From: Atriophallophorus winterbourni | Lineage: Eukaryota; Platyhelminthes; Trematoda; Plagiorchiida; Microphallidae | Length of the DNA stretch: 64,000 nt | Direction: 5' to 3' | Assembly: GCA_013407085.1 (NCBI GenBank) | Contig: JACCGJ010006236.1 | Coordinates: 1-64,000 of the forward strand | Part shown: positions 46,007-61,000 of the stretch, piece after piece | Layout: each line of letters begins with the position of its first letter | Numbering within the stretch: the first letter of the stretch is position 1 | Notes under the pieces: model-generated | Database searches by the model: none | The model's input: only the letters and a program-made list of their open reading frames with translations | Told to the model about the DNA's origin: nothing | Position numbers and translations under genes: made by a program

Positions 46007-49000
46007 TCACTCGGTCTTGACGGTAGAAAATGGAATCACGACGATCGTTTGACCGCCATCCGCTATACTGACCACGACGGAACTGGCAACAGAGAATTTG
46101 CAATGAGGCGTGCCCGCCTGGGTTGCGCACGCGTTTGCCAATGGCCCGGCGACTCCGATCGGGATAAGTTCTTGAGACCATTGCTGAAACAACTCGACGG
46201 GCACCGGGGTCGAGCAGCTTGCCACGCCGTTGCTATGCACGGAAAACGTTGACGGCGGTAACAAGTGCACCGAGCGTTCATATTTCGTGGTCCATGGATT
46301 GACAACTCGCAAATAACCCTATGAATGATTCGAATAACAAACTTTAGAGTATATAGAGTCACAAAGTAATACTGCAGCGACTTGCATAAAACCTGCTGTT
46401 GCATTTGATTTTTGGAGGGTAGACGTTAGTGTTTTACGCTGTTGGATGAGGGATGAAACAGGATTTTAACCGATATTCTTACAACCCCATTTTAACAATG
46501 GCACACGCCGCTGAACAGCGTGGTAGAAAGTAGTACGTTGTAGTACGGGCGCTCATTCCAAACAGCAGTAACGCTGGTGGACGCCAAGCTACGAGCACCG
46601 AAAGACTTAGCGGTGCCGTTGATAAAACTATGGTATGGGTGAACAGATGAAAGATGAAGCTATCGTCTTGAAGTGATCGACCTTTCTGGTATAAATCCTC
46701 GTTCCAGAACTGGGAGAGGATATAGCGTGCAACATATCAGTCAATTTATATTTTTCTAGATTATAAATTTTTAGTGTATATGATAAACGTGTAACTGCAA
46801 GAAAAATTGAGCACGGACTATCAAGATAGGTACTTACTTGGTCGCCGAACACCACACGACCATCTACACACACGAACGGGTTGCAAGGACTGAGGGATGA
46901 CAAATTCTGGAAGTAGAAAAGAAGTACACCAATTGTAACAATGCTGAAAGTTATCATCTGACTATGTAGACGAGTACCGACTCACCATTCGAAATGTTCG
47001 AACTACACTGACCGGTTTCAGAGTCCAAATTGCGAGCAAGCCATCTAACTGGCCGGTCACCAAACGAAATCCGGATAAATCCGCTTCCACGATGTCGTCA
47101 GTGATCTGGACAGACACGGAATTGGGAAACCAACGCAATCCAATGTAGCCTAAAGGTGATCGATGCTGTTTCGTCAGCAGAGCGAGATTTTGAGAACCAT
47201 TGACCGACTCCAAACACGGCTGATTGTCAGCCACGCGCAAACGTAATTGCGAAACATGAAGTGACCCCGATGCATAGCTCACAGCCAGCATGAGCTATAT
47301 CGTGCCAAAAGAATGACGGGTTTAATAGATTCAAAAAGCGCTTTAGAGATGGCTAGGTTGAAACAGGAAACTCACATTTGTGAAATCTAAACTCAATATT
47401 GCCGTACCGTCGTTAGTAACACGACAGAGAGGCTCATCCGAGGTGGAATCTGTGAACTAGGACGATGAATTCAAAACGTGCAACACACTTACGCAAACGA
47501 GACCATCATCTGAGCCACTGAGAAGGATGAAACGGTCTGGGAAGCGATTCTCGAGGGTCGCGTGCACATCACCATAGCGTACATGAGAGAGTTGTGTGAT
47601 TGAACGAGTGTGGGAGTGCCACTGCCGAACGGGTGGGACGAAGGGACTATCACTCGCCGCATCAAGAGAGAACCACGCGGTATGACCGCGGTTTGTACCA
47701 GCCATGATTCTGGAACGAAAGGCACAGACAAATTGAATGACGTTAAATGAAAAATCAGCAATCAATGAGGTCAACGAAACGGGCTCACTTATTTGGCATC
47801 GTCATGTCAAGTACAGTAATCCCACCAGCACTCCTCCGCGAATGCTGACCGCTAGATCGCATCATAAAAATGTGTTCCAAGCGATTTTCATAGCAATCCC
47901 ATACCTTGAAAATGATAGCATCGAGTCTGAGAGAGTGAATATATAGTGAAAGTAAAAAGTTAACAGCCTACGACGGACTTACTTCAATGGACCCATTACT
48001 GCATCCGACTATCAGGGTCCCGTGCGTGGAAAAACCCATACACCATACCGTAGCTATGATAAATAAACAAGAGTAAAAGGAACCGGGTTTACGGTAAGAT
48101 GTTTATCAAGACGGGTAGGTGGAATAAAAAGTGCGACGCAAAATGGGTTGAGTATCGTTCAATGCACCGACCGAAATCTATCTCACCAGAAGGCGATTTT
48201 CATACAGCTTTTCGGGTCAACGCATCACACAAAGAAAGCTAAAATGTACTTATCGTGTCTCGGGGCCCCATCAAACACCAATGTTTATTTTCTGATTCAT
48301 CAGCACGAATTGCTAGAGGAGACAATATAAGGCGGGGCACTAATAAAGAACGCTCCTTTGGCACAATACAAGAACATGAAGCGTCAAAAACAGCTAAGAT
48401 AATCACCGCAAACGTGCAACAAGCCTGGTTATTGAAAAATGGGAAGAGAACAAGGTTTTCGCCACTGTCCGATAAGGCTGGCACGAACAATCTGTCTAAT
48501 CACATCAGCCAAAACACACCTAAATGGGGTTAAACCCATGGTCTTGAACAAAGATCCTCATTTGCATGAATGTGGGGTTTGTGTGATGGAGAGTTTAGAA
48601 TGACAACCGCTGTAGAACCTGAGAGAGATGGAGGGAATTATAACTGAGATAAATAACAGGTCCCAAACGCATAATGTGATAAAAACAAATTTCTTTAAAT
48701 GTCACAATGAAAAACGATCAGTATCAAGTTCACAGTGCTTAATAGTTATCGATTAGTGAATAGGCAGGCGACCGGCAACATAATTCCTGGCTTGTAGTGA
48801 AACTCGCTCTACTGGTTCTCGAAACTTGCTTGAATGCATGTTCCGATCGAGGTGTAGGCACCTCTTCCCAGTTTGTTTGTGCTTACTCTTTTATAGAACC
48901 CGTAGCAATTTAAGTCCCACCCTTCCCCAGCTTTTAGGATTTTACTTTTTCATGGTTATGTGGCAGGTAAGCATTCGGTACGTGCTACCGGTGTAATGCT

Positions 49001-52000
49001 GTCTATGATGATGTAGTGAAACAAAGCATAAAAGTTTTCTTATGTGAGGAACTGTGGGGCCACGTAACAAAAATAACGCGGAATGAGCGAGTAGATTGAT
49101 TAACAGCTTCACAACTGGGATTAGATGAAGATAAATTGTAACAATACTACCGCCATTTGGGTTATAGAGATATTAAATAAATATTGGTCTACATGATTGC
49201 GACTAATAATAATGCCTATGCCCACTTTCGAGTACGGGAGTCGGAAAGATTACCCGATGAATTAGCTGCCCAATAACAACAAACTTACATCGTTTGCGGT
49301 AAGCAATGTCCCGCACCGACGAAGAATCCAAGTGAGACGACAACGAATGCTGTTGAAATCTGTGAAAAAATAAGGTGCAGCAGTTAAAGCAAATATTTGA
49401 GCAGGCTGGATAGGCCCTCGCTTCGGGGAGTTGAAACTTGGGTGGGTGCAAAATCAGACAGTGCGACGGATGGATTTGTATATCGAGTTAAATTGTAGAC
49501 TGAACGGAAACATGGCAAATGATTGAGCTTATGCGATAACAGCGAAGTCATGAAACAAAAGTTATCATTTACACGCGGAACTTTCGGACGTACGATCATA
49601 CACAGGTTGTGCCCTATTTCCACCTAAACTGCATAAAGTATTTTTGTTCTGTCCGTGTGTTTAGTGTAACGGTTTACCTTCTACCGTTATTCACTCAAAT
49701 AGCTTGCATGAATTTGAAAGTAAGTTTAATCATTCGCTTCATGGGCCATACACTGTAATTTAATTCATCACATTCTAATTTCTATTATCCTATGGTTATC
49801 CTAAAGTTCAATCCATTTTAGACAATCGCCTTGGATGGTCTGGAATTACTATTTCAATCTCAGTTTCCTCCTAACGAAAATGACAGTATCACAACTGGTA
49901 CATGACCTTCAAGGTTGTATGGTACTTTGCCGGACGGTCTACGAGCTAGTGATTGATTTCCATCTTATTGTTCTAGTTGTTGAATCACACAGCTGCTACA
50001 AGTGACTAACCAACCTTTGAATAGCAGGCAACGCTGAACCCGAGCTGGTACACCAAAGACGAATTGATTCAGTCGAAAGAACGTTTGTGTCCTTGATCGG
50101 AGTTATCGAGCAAGCGGCGATTACACCGTCAACACGTGAGGGATTAGTCCGGGGACGCGGCATCTTGCCGCATGCAATTGTCCAATCTGCACCAGAAATG
50201 TTATCCACGTCTTCGTCCCCTGCACTGGCGGTAGGCTTCAGAGAAATTGTCAAAGGAAGCACGCGGATCACAGGTTCACGGGTGGAAGGGACCGCGGATC
50301 TAAATGGAAGCAAAATACGGGATAACTCATAGATTGATTGAGCAACCACCAACAATCAATACAACAGCAATACCAGTTGTAATGACTATAAAAATTCTCA
50401 ACGCAAACTGGCAGCGATACCAATCAAATAAATTAGACCTAAATTATCAGCACTCCTGTCTCATACAACATGAATGTAGGTGCCCGTAGGTAACTAATGC
50501 AAGTTAATAAGTAAGAACTGTCCGATTCACCGAAAAATAGGCGAAAGATGATAACTTTATTTTAAAAAAGAATTTTCATCAGCAAAATTACTTTTACTTT
50601 TACTTTACTTTGTGCGACTATCTCCTCCTGGAGGATGAGTCGGCTTCAAAGAAGATTCTTGGGAATTTGGGTACAAAGCGGCGTCCCCAGCAAAATTATG
50701 CACGGATGAGCAAGTATACAGTAGTTCAGCACTACACCGGTAACATTGTGCTAAATTTAGTTGCCAACACTAATGAGCTATAGACGGAAACACGCTATGG
50801 CAGGTTTTCCATACCAGGAATGCTCACACTCCCTGGGGATGCGAGACGGCATTCCATGGGGTGAGAGATGCCTTTTTGTCTTGTATTAAGCGGTGTCGTT
50901 CTCCGCTGATTCATGGTCAATTTTCAGCGTATTCAGTGTTAGTGCAGTAAGAATTTCTCTTATGTCTTTCTATAAGGGATGCGAGAACATTTTAAACTAT
51001 ATTAGGGGTGCAAGGCATTAAAAAGGCGAGGAACATCTGCGTTAAAGTCTCACCGCAAGTGAATAGAGTAAGAGAACCAAACAATGAACCTGCTTTTGGA
51101 GAATCAACAAATAATCAAACGCATAAATGTAAATGAGTGAGAATTTCGCTTTCAAAACGTAAACAGCGTGCAGAGAAAAAAACTCACTTGGATTGCAATT
51201 CTTGGAAGCAGATCATGCCTAAACACGTGAACAGCAACACACAACTACAGCCGAGTAGACTTGTTCCGACCATCGTGGCTGTGAACCACAATCGTGCCGT
51301 CCATCCAGCCACACCACCAGGTGAGACAGAAGATACCGGTCGTGGATTCGAGTCACGAACAAACTCTAGTAGCTCGTTTGAAAACCCAGCAAGTCGCTCC
51401 GTGTCAGCGCTAGCTTGACCGTTATCCTCGGACCGCGATGGTTTAGACAAACCGGTCCATATATCTGGCAAACTCATGTACGGAACCCAATTCCAATCCA
51501 AGCGACGATCCCCTTTGTGGTCTGAAGCGAATTCTGACTTTGGTCTGCGAAACGATAAAAATCGAACGATCAAAAATGGCTCTGAACCAGAAAAGTGCTA
51601 AGATACTTTCTTATTGCACACCAGGTGTTTGCGCTTTGGCTGCATTTCACAAGTCACACAAATAAAGCTTTACAGTCTAGAAGCCATCGTGGTCCTGCAT
51701 TTCACCGACTGTGGGACTTAGATTAGTCTCCACATAAAGGCTAAATTTCAATTTGCAAATGAGGATTTACCCTCGAATTCGCAAATAAATGGGTTTAGCG
51801 CAAAGTCAGAACGGCGTTCGAAGGTCAGATCACGGATACGCATACCTGATGAGCGGCAATAAACGCGAAACCGGTCGTGTGCTTCCGTCCTTCTTTGCGA
51901 ACGTCATATACTACTTTTTTAATAAAATTTGACTTTAAACAAAAAATGTAATATCTCCATTTCACCATACGTCCTTCAGACACTAATCCGACAAAGCTGA

Positions 52001-55000
52001 AAACTTTGGATGAAATCGGACAAACGGCCACAATTTTAGATTGAATGTACATCGATGAAATCAACTGACACTATAGCTCTCCATTAGTAGTTGTTAAATA
52101 ACTCATTGATTACCGTCTAATTGGATTGACTTTCGTGGTATGAACTAAACGCATACCGAGAGACCGTATTGCAGCGGACCTTCATCGCTATATGGTATGG
52201 TATGAAAGCACAAGTCTGATCCAGGCAAAGTGCCACACAGCCGGAGACTGCACGCGGGGTAATATGTGATGTGGAAGCACAAGCCTGATCCAGGCAAAGT
52301 GCCGCACAGTCAGGTTGCCCAGGCCTAGACAGATATGAGGAGGGAAACAAAAATAGAAATGGCATTGAGCATGCAGCTCACTAACATTGGCCTTCATCGG
52401 TAGTGAATTAAAAACAGAAAATGTAGTCCACTAAGGAGCATGAAGCAGCACATTACGAGCGCGTTAATACCTTGATGTTGTCTCGGTCAAGCTCAGTGAC
52501 TCTTTGAGGTCCAACGAAGGGCGCATTTCATAATTCAGATGGATTGGCTTCAATATAGCCAGGTGTCTACCAGCTAGTGTCAAATTGTAATAACCCGCGA
52601 GTAGCGGCCATTGAAAAAACGACAAATAATTCCATAGCAAATTCGTGTCCCAGGTTGATTCGAGTGAGCTTCGAAACGGACCGCTCCGCAGATCGTTGTT
52701 GCCGTTCACATCCAAATTACGGAGCACACGATCTAGACCATGGAGGGTGGAGGTTGATGTGTCGTCACTATCAAGGGTCGGAAGCTGAACCGATTTTTTC
52801 GATTGACCAATGTCCTTCGGTGAAGTGTTTGGAACTTGAAACATGACCCAGGGTTTCGTAATGAAGAATGTATAGGCCACGATCAAAACAATCCACAGAG
52901 CAATCACCAACTGAAATAATAATAAAAATCGAGCTACGAATTCGAACAGAGCCATGTACCTCGAGGGTTAATTAGAAAGAGAACGTACCATGAATAGACG
53001 CTGCACGAGGCGGTGCTTGGCTAATATTCTAAGCAGCCACAAACGGCGGGGGACGCGCTCACCTGGTTTCGCATCTGACGACAAAAAAGCAGCAGCTTCG
53101 GCGGCTGAGAAATAGATGGAGAAACGAGTGAGAATGTGACCATCACCACATAAAAATCAGGCATCGACACCTCTTAAGAAATACCTGAAACATTTCGACG
53201 GTGAAACGGACGAAGAGAATGCTTGACCACAAACCGGAATAGGTTTGCCAAACGAAACATCTTCAGAGGCTGGAAACATCGCTGCAAACAGAGCACCACG
53301 CGATGCTTGTTCAACGAGCATTCTTTCACGGGCGGCTTACACGAAGTATGAGGTTCTACCTCGGTTTCCATGCATGTGTCACCAGGTTTTAATCTTGCAC
53401 AGATGATGGGCGCTCGATCAGACGGTGGCAAAATTGATACCGCGGAAAATTGATTTGAAAAATCTGAAAGCTGACAAAGAGTTTGGTTGCAAGGAGTATG
53501 AAGCGAACACATAAATGGAATTTTGTTACGGAGCTGTACTAGCACTTATGGGAGCAACAACAAACCGTTGCACATGCGGTTTAACAACTCATGACCAGGA
53601 TGAAAAATTTAACTGTTTACTATCCATCCCCTGTAGAAAACCAGTCGTGGGGTGTATGATCAGAGATTGAGAACGACAAAATATCATATCTAAAGCTGAA
53701 CCTAAACAACGCGCAGATTGCACCAGACAAGTGCTTATTTGAGTTGAGCTGCTAAAATCACAGGGTTAAGGGTCAATAGTTGGTTGTTTCTAAGCCATGT
53801 GGTTGATGCAATTGTGGATTAGCACACAGAGACCATCTCAAGCCCAATCGAAAAAGAGCTAAGACCATTAAAAAGCACGTAAATTGTGAGACTGTAGGTT
53901 TGGGCGATCAACATTTGGATCGATAGAACATGAAAATCAATAATAGTAAAATTATTTCGACAAGATCACAGATGAAATATGGAAGCAAAGAATACAGTAA
54001 ATAACATTGTGATATGGCGAGTTAAAATAAAATTTCGGGTAAGCCATCAGCGTTTTTACAGATTCTGAATGAACCCACTAGCGATAAACATAGTCGGTTT
54101 AGTGAATCAAATACAATAGCGACTTCAAATATGTGTTAATTTATGAAATCAGAAGCTTGATCCAGGCAAAGCACTGAACAGTACAGCGATGCCTCTACGC
54201 TCAGCAGCTAACACCGTGCTAAATTGATTGCCCACTGGTAGTGAGCTGCTTGCTGAAACACGCTAGAGTCTCACTATCATTTCCATTTCTATTTCCTTTC
54301 TCATACCTGTCGAGACCTACACAGAGTTAAGGGAAACTAGCAGTGAGACTCCACAGTGTTGCCCTACAAAGAGCTCAATGCCTGTAGCAAACCAGTTTCA
54401 CATGGTGTTACCTGCGCAATCCAGAAGTACTGCGCGAGTGCACATAGGCAAAGAGCGAATCCAAGTATTCTATGCTATGTGCCACTCAACATCTGTATAC
54501 GGATTTTGTAAACTACCTCCACGTGATAGAGATTAACACAACTGGCCGTTTAATTAGAGGTCACGTGCCGTGGGAAATTCTGAAAAACGACCAGGGCACA
54601 TTCTGATACCCGTTGATAGCCGGGAAAACACTATAGTCCCACTGAAATTATCGCTATTTGGTAAAACGTTCATTTCTGAACAACCTGGAGGTAACGCAAC
54701 CCACGTGCAATCTGTGAGTCTGCGGAGTACCATGCTTGACCCCAGACTTGTGAGTTCACCTATAGTTCATAGACTGTTAAACTAGCTGCAGTGGGGGGTT
54801 CAATAAATCAGAATACGCAATGGTTTTTCATATTTGTGATTTGCCTCAAAATCGTGATTAGTGGCGGTCGTGTTGTAGACATCTGCTTGGATTGCTGGGA
54901 TTAATATTCTACGTTGTTACGTGAACTCGTGCGTGGCAATGAAAGCCGCAAAAAAGCAATCATACTGATGTCGATTTACTCGTCCACGACACTTGCTTGA

Positions 55001-58000
55001 ATGCGTGTTTGATTCGTGTGTCTGTGTCTAATCTTCGATAGGTTCAGTATCTGTTTAGGTCTCGCCCTTCCCCATGGTATTATGACAGTTGAGCACTCGA
55101 TACGTACGTACCGGTGTAAGGCTGTCCATGATGATGATGATAGTTCGCGGAGAGTATGCCTGAGACGCAAACATATAGGATGAGCCTTCTGGCGAGATTG
55201 AATCGTGGTTGAATTGATAAGCTGAAAACAGTGCACACATAGCTTGAAAACCGCGAGAGGAAACAATCGGGTAAGCTTAGTACATCGTCCGGCTACGTTA
55301 GGTAGAAGTGACAAGTGTACCTGAATTCGTCTGATATCCACGGAGAGCACAGTGACGAAGAAAAATAGTTGCAAGAAAAAGTCCGTGGTCACTCCGATCA
55401 CAGCGAACAGGCAAAATTCCTGCATAGTGGGATGAAACGTGAAGAATCCAAGACCAAGCAAGGCGAGCTGTGTACAGAAATGCTTGGTAAGAGGCCAACT
55501 CTCTTTGCTGAGACCTGTAAAAATAACAAAACATGGTTTTAGGTGCAGGCGACAGTGCGAACACAGATGTAACGGATTTGCTGAAAAATAAAAAAATGCT
55601 TATGACACGAATCGATGCTTGACTATCATATATTCACGATTAAATAACGGTCACAGAGAGTGACGTCTGAGCATGAGGATGATTAAGCAAACAAATTTGG
55701 TTGAGACAGCCAGGCATGTAATACAAGCAGTGGGAGTGAGTAGAGCGACATAAGCAAAACAGTTTCTTTGCAACATCCAGTCTCAATTTCTTTTCTCATA
55801 TCTGTCTAGGCCTGGGCAACCTGGCAGTATCTTCGACCACGTGCAGTCTCCGACTGTACGGTACTTTGCCTCGATTAGGCTTGTGCTTTCATGTCAGTCT
55901 CATTGGTCACAATAAGCACTCCACATTATTCTATCAAGTAAGCGTACCCGGCAACTCGAACGCAGCAACACTCTGGTTAAAGCAAGACCGTTGATGAACC
56001 AGCAGACATGTCGATATCGGAACGCGGGACCATAGCGGATGCGGCAGATTAAGCGATGCTACCATTAGCTGTTGAATTCGTCATCCCAGGCACTGCAGTG
56101 ATCAAGGGGATGCATAAAAGACAGTTTCGGAGGTCGGAATGTAATCAACTAGCGACTTAATGGCCAGAATCAAAGAAGCTATCTACACCCTTTAGCCAGT
56201 CGATTGATTGATGGTTTGCGATTTGCAGGTGCAACACGTGAGTACGGAGACAACAAAAAAGATGGCTTAATTTGCTTTGCCCGTACAGCTGTGTTCGAGT
56301 CGAAAAAGAACGGCATCATTAACATAGTAAAAAAAATCCAGAAGTGTACTACATAAAAGAAAATGATTCTCGGTAGAAAACGAGAAATCCGTCATCCAGG
56401 TTGTGGAAATTTCGACGATATTCTTTCGTTCAGAAGAATTGATAATAGACTGATTGGTATAACGCGTGAACGCATTGCTGGTTGAATTTTTTGCAAATGA
56501 TTAGGCAACTAGCACAGAGGCGATAAAGCTAAATCCGTGAACTATTCAACTATAAGGTGGTTAATTGGGTCGCAACGTTTATAGATAAGCAATTTTTAAA
56601 CACAGCTATGTTGGGATACTGATCCTAAAATGTGTATAGCGACGAGTTTTGCGATGCAACATAAAGAAAGCCCATCGTCCCGATAATTATAAGCGACACA
56701 GGGTAAATCGTCATTGAACGTTTGACTGGATGGTAAACCATAGCACAAATACCAAGATTAGCTGCTCAGTTTTCATAAACGCGTCCAACTCTCGCAGTTA
56801 CTCAGCATAAACATGGGTTGTCTTCAAATAACAGAGCATGGAAGCTATGAATACAGTTTACATTGGATGATATGAAATCAACAGTTCATGGAGTTAGAGC
56901 GCACATGGGTTCAATCCGTCACTAATTCTGATTCGATCTTTAGAAAACGATCCTCAGGATGGCAAGTTCGTTGAGACCATAGCAACAATGCGGTTAGCGA
57001 ATTCAACACAAATTGGTCCACGCTTACCTTCAGCCATTCGGTACTTGACCGGCAAATCAATTGGAGTGGCTACCACCGATTTTGTTAGAATGATCACGTT
57101 CTCAAATCCAATCAACACGACCAAATAGGGGAACACCTCACTACCGTTCAGCTTGGGAACCATCAAACCAATGGACAAGCACAGTCCCATTGACATGCAA
57201 AGGGAAGCCACCACAGTGAAGCATGCGCTGAAAGCTAGGCCACACTTTGACTTGACCATTTCCAATTTGCCTGAGTTGAAGTTAAGGGAGAACAGACGGG
57301 AGTAATTAGCCAATGTAGTGCGAAGGTAGAGATTCATAGGATAAAGATAAAACAAATAGCATGATAACCAAAAGGTGCATTGGTTAGCTGTGTGGTCGTA
57401 AAATCCGTGTCTGTAAGACAAGGTCATAGATGATATGCACCTACAATCACTAGAGATTGTCAGGAAAGCGACTTTTAAGGAAGTGTCTAACACCGACGTA
57501 TGTATGCATGAATTCACAAGCCTGGATCCAGGCAACGGGCCACACAGGCAGATACTGTGCGCAGGCCAAGATACTGTCAGGTTGCCCAGACCTAGGCAAA
57601 TGTAATAGAAAATGAAAAAAAGTGGCGTTATATGCGGTGTAGAGACATACCCCCCAATTGCACATCGTACAACGACATATGCAGTGCAAATGAAACCACA
57701 TCGTCTTATCGCGACAAGAAGAACAAGTGAGTGAAATGTATGAAATCACAAATCTGATCCAGACAAAGTTCCACGCAGTCATAGACCGCACAGGGGCAAA
57801 GATACTATCAGGTTGCCCAGGCCAAAACGGGTATAATAAACAGAAAACGATAATGAAACTCCAGCGTATTGTGGTGCTTACATCCCCATTCCTTACACAC
57901 CGCTACCGGTTTCTGGCTGTTTGCCGCCATCAGGTGGAGAGAGTAAGATCAGGTTCAGTGAGCCTTGAAACTCCAGCATGTTTTTGCATGCAGCTCAATA

Positions 58001-61000
58001 TCAGTGGCAAATCAATATAGGACGGTGTTATATGCGCAGTACACAAGTACTGCATGATTGCACATCCATGCAAAACGAGTGAGTAATATTTGAGAGAGGT
58101 CAACTTACGGACCGAAAAATAAACGTAGAGCAGCAGAATCACATAGGTGAAAAGCAAAGGTGCGTAGTCGGACAAGTACGATCGTCCACGGTACCAGACC
58201 AAATAGACCTGACTGGATTCTGACTTGGTGTGTGTGTTTGCATCGGGTGTGCTCCGAGGTGAAACATCCGGGAACTGCGAATGCAAGTGTTCACGCAATC
58301 GTTCGATAAAACTTCGGAAAAAGGAGTAAAAGACAGCCTCATGCAACAGTTATTCAATCTCAATCAAAGAGCATACGTGAAATTGAACAATGTGTCTCCG
58401 ATTCCATGATAGATGTAGTTTTAAAAAAATGAATCGGGTAGTAACCAGTTCTTTCGAAGCGAGGGCCTGTAGTATCACACAAAAACAATTTTCTTGAGAT
58501 CAGATGGCACGAGTTGATCCGCCATGAGAGAACAATAAGAAAGTAACAATTGTAGTGTGAGTCTAGCGTGTGCTCGGTCGCAACTCATTGCCAGTGGTCT
58601 CATTAAGGTATGACAGAAGTACTGGTATAGTATGATGGTATGAAAGCACAAGCCTGATCCAGGCAAAGTGCCGCACAGTCAGAGACTGCACGTGGGCTAC
58701 GGTACTGTCAGGTTGCCCAGGTCTATACAGATATGAGGGGGGAATAGAAATAGAAATGGTAGTGAGACTCCAGCGTGTTTCAGCATGCAGCTCACTACCG
58801 TTGACCAATCAATTCAGCACGATGTTAGCCACACAGCACATAAATGCTGCGCGATTGCACATCCATGCATGTGGCTAGATGAACCAGCGGGAAATAGGAA
58901 TTGTATGGGTATAATTCATCATCAACATCATGAAGCACAAGTAGTAAAAGCACAAAACGTCTATTCGGAACATGGAAGACACAGAAAGTCATGGAACTCT
59001 GTTCACGTTAGGAGAAAGTCATTGAAGTTGTAAACAAAAATGTTTGTTTTCATTTTTGTCGCTGTGAGCCCTTTGTTTGTGTGAGCATACACTTGTTCGC
59101 GCATTCCATTAATCAGTACGTTTTCTTTGATTTTCGACTAAATCGCATAGTCACATCGTAGAACGCGTGAAGCATTTCAGTAAAGAGTGCCGAGCAAGAG
59201 CAGGAAAGGTTGAAAAGACTGATGGCAACAAAAGCAAACACAGAAATAGGGTGCGCAACTTCCGACCTCGAGATTGCATCAGCAATGGCATCTAGTAATG
59301 GTCTCTTGCGAGATTCGGCCAGCAACGCTGTGACTGTCGAACACGAAGCAATAAATACCGACACGGTGAGAAACGGTGCAACTGGAGTGCCGTTAATCTA
59401 CAATATGCTTATGAACAATATTGACTATACCTACGTACACTCTTGTTATATCGAATTTTTAAATCTTTTTTCGATTTCAACTGTCCTATTTTGACTCTAG
59501 ACGAGCTCTATATCTCTCAAACGCATCGTTTTACCTGTTCGTTCTGATTCCTTACCTGTGTTACATGGAGAAACAATTTAAACGGAAGACATCAAAATAT
59601 ATGTAACTCTCGACACTTGTTCGCCAGTAAATTCAGTTGAAGCGAGTTCAGGGTTCACAACTATTACAAGTAGAATGTCAAGAGCCCGATGATATATGAG
59701 GTATGCCGTACAAACAACATGTAGTTCAAAAGATGGATATTGGTTTAATCAGGCCTACCGTTACAATAGAACGTTCCATTTAAAAATATCAATACATTTA
59801 CCAAGATTTGAACTGGTGTTACTGTGAAATTTGTGCTACTTAGATTGTTTTGTGCGAATATGCAATCGTGCAGCTAACACTGCGCTAAATTGATTTGTAA
59901 CCAGCAGTGAGCTGCATGCGGAAACAGGTTGGAGTCTCATTGCCATTGCTATTTTATTTCTCATATGTAAGCCTTAGCAACCTGATAGTATCTTAGCCTA
60001 CGTGCAGTATATGACTAAGTAGCACTTTATCTTATTCAGGCCTGATTTCATACACGTAGGTTTTACATGTGGGTCAACAAAAGCAAGGATAACGTTTCAG
60101 TCGTGCTTTTATTAATTTCTAAACTGTTCTCTTACGAGTTCTGTGAAATTACCTTATGGGTCATAGATAGTCACGATTTTTTCGAAAATCTGAAGAACGT
60201 CTCGATTCCAAATTTAATAATATTCTTACATTTATTTTGAAGGTGCTTGCCCAAGTAATCTTATGCGAAACATGGATTACACGACACATTTTTAGCAATG
60301 CAGGACCGTAGCACCTGAAGAGGAAACAATGCGAAAACTCACTCTGAGTTGTATTCGCGGAAAACAAGCGTGATGACAAATGTGATCACATTGGGTTCCT
60401 GGTTATCGCAAATCGGACCACGACGAATACCTGTGAGTTGCCACGGTAAACCAAAGAGAATGTCACGAATATTGCCGGTCGCCGCTTGCTTCAAGCGGGT
60501 GAACAGATTAGAGGTGTAACTTTTAATCGAATCCGCGTTGTTATCCCAGAGTAAACTCGGAGTTAGAATCAAACAACCAAATGTCGGCAAGACATTGAAC
60601 ATGGGTGTTGCACTTGCTGATCCAGATCGAGTGCGGTCTTCTACCTAAACATTAGAAAAAGGCAAGGGTAAAATGGTATTATGCCTGAAAAGAAGCGAAA
60701 AATAGCAAAACGTAGACAAAACGGCTTTTATTATCGATTCGAGTTTACTCTGGGGAAGATAGATAAAGTTAGATACAAGCAAACTCTATCAAGAAAACAC
60801 ACAGGTGATGTGGCTGAACAACCTATCATAACAAAAATTACAATTAGGAAGAAACATCCTGGTGGAACCGACCGTTTTGTTTTCTTAGGAAGCGTGGAAA
60901 GCTCAGATGGCGCGGCAGACGATTACATAATGAGCTGTATAAACTAAGCGCCCAGCAACTTGCGACCGATCTGGAACTTCAAAGATCTTGGTCAGCGGTG

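Noticed and set aside
46130..46240. IPIGVAGPL in the last SCAP exon as an HMG-CoA reductase motif
   Set aside because: Short chance match; the surrounding exon aligns with the final SCAP propeller blade and ends like SCAP.
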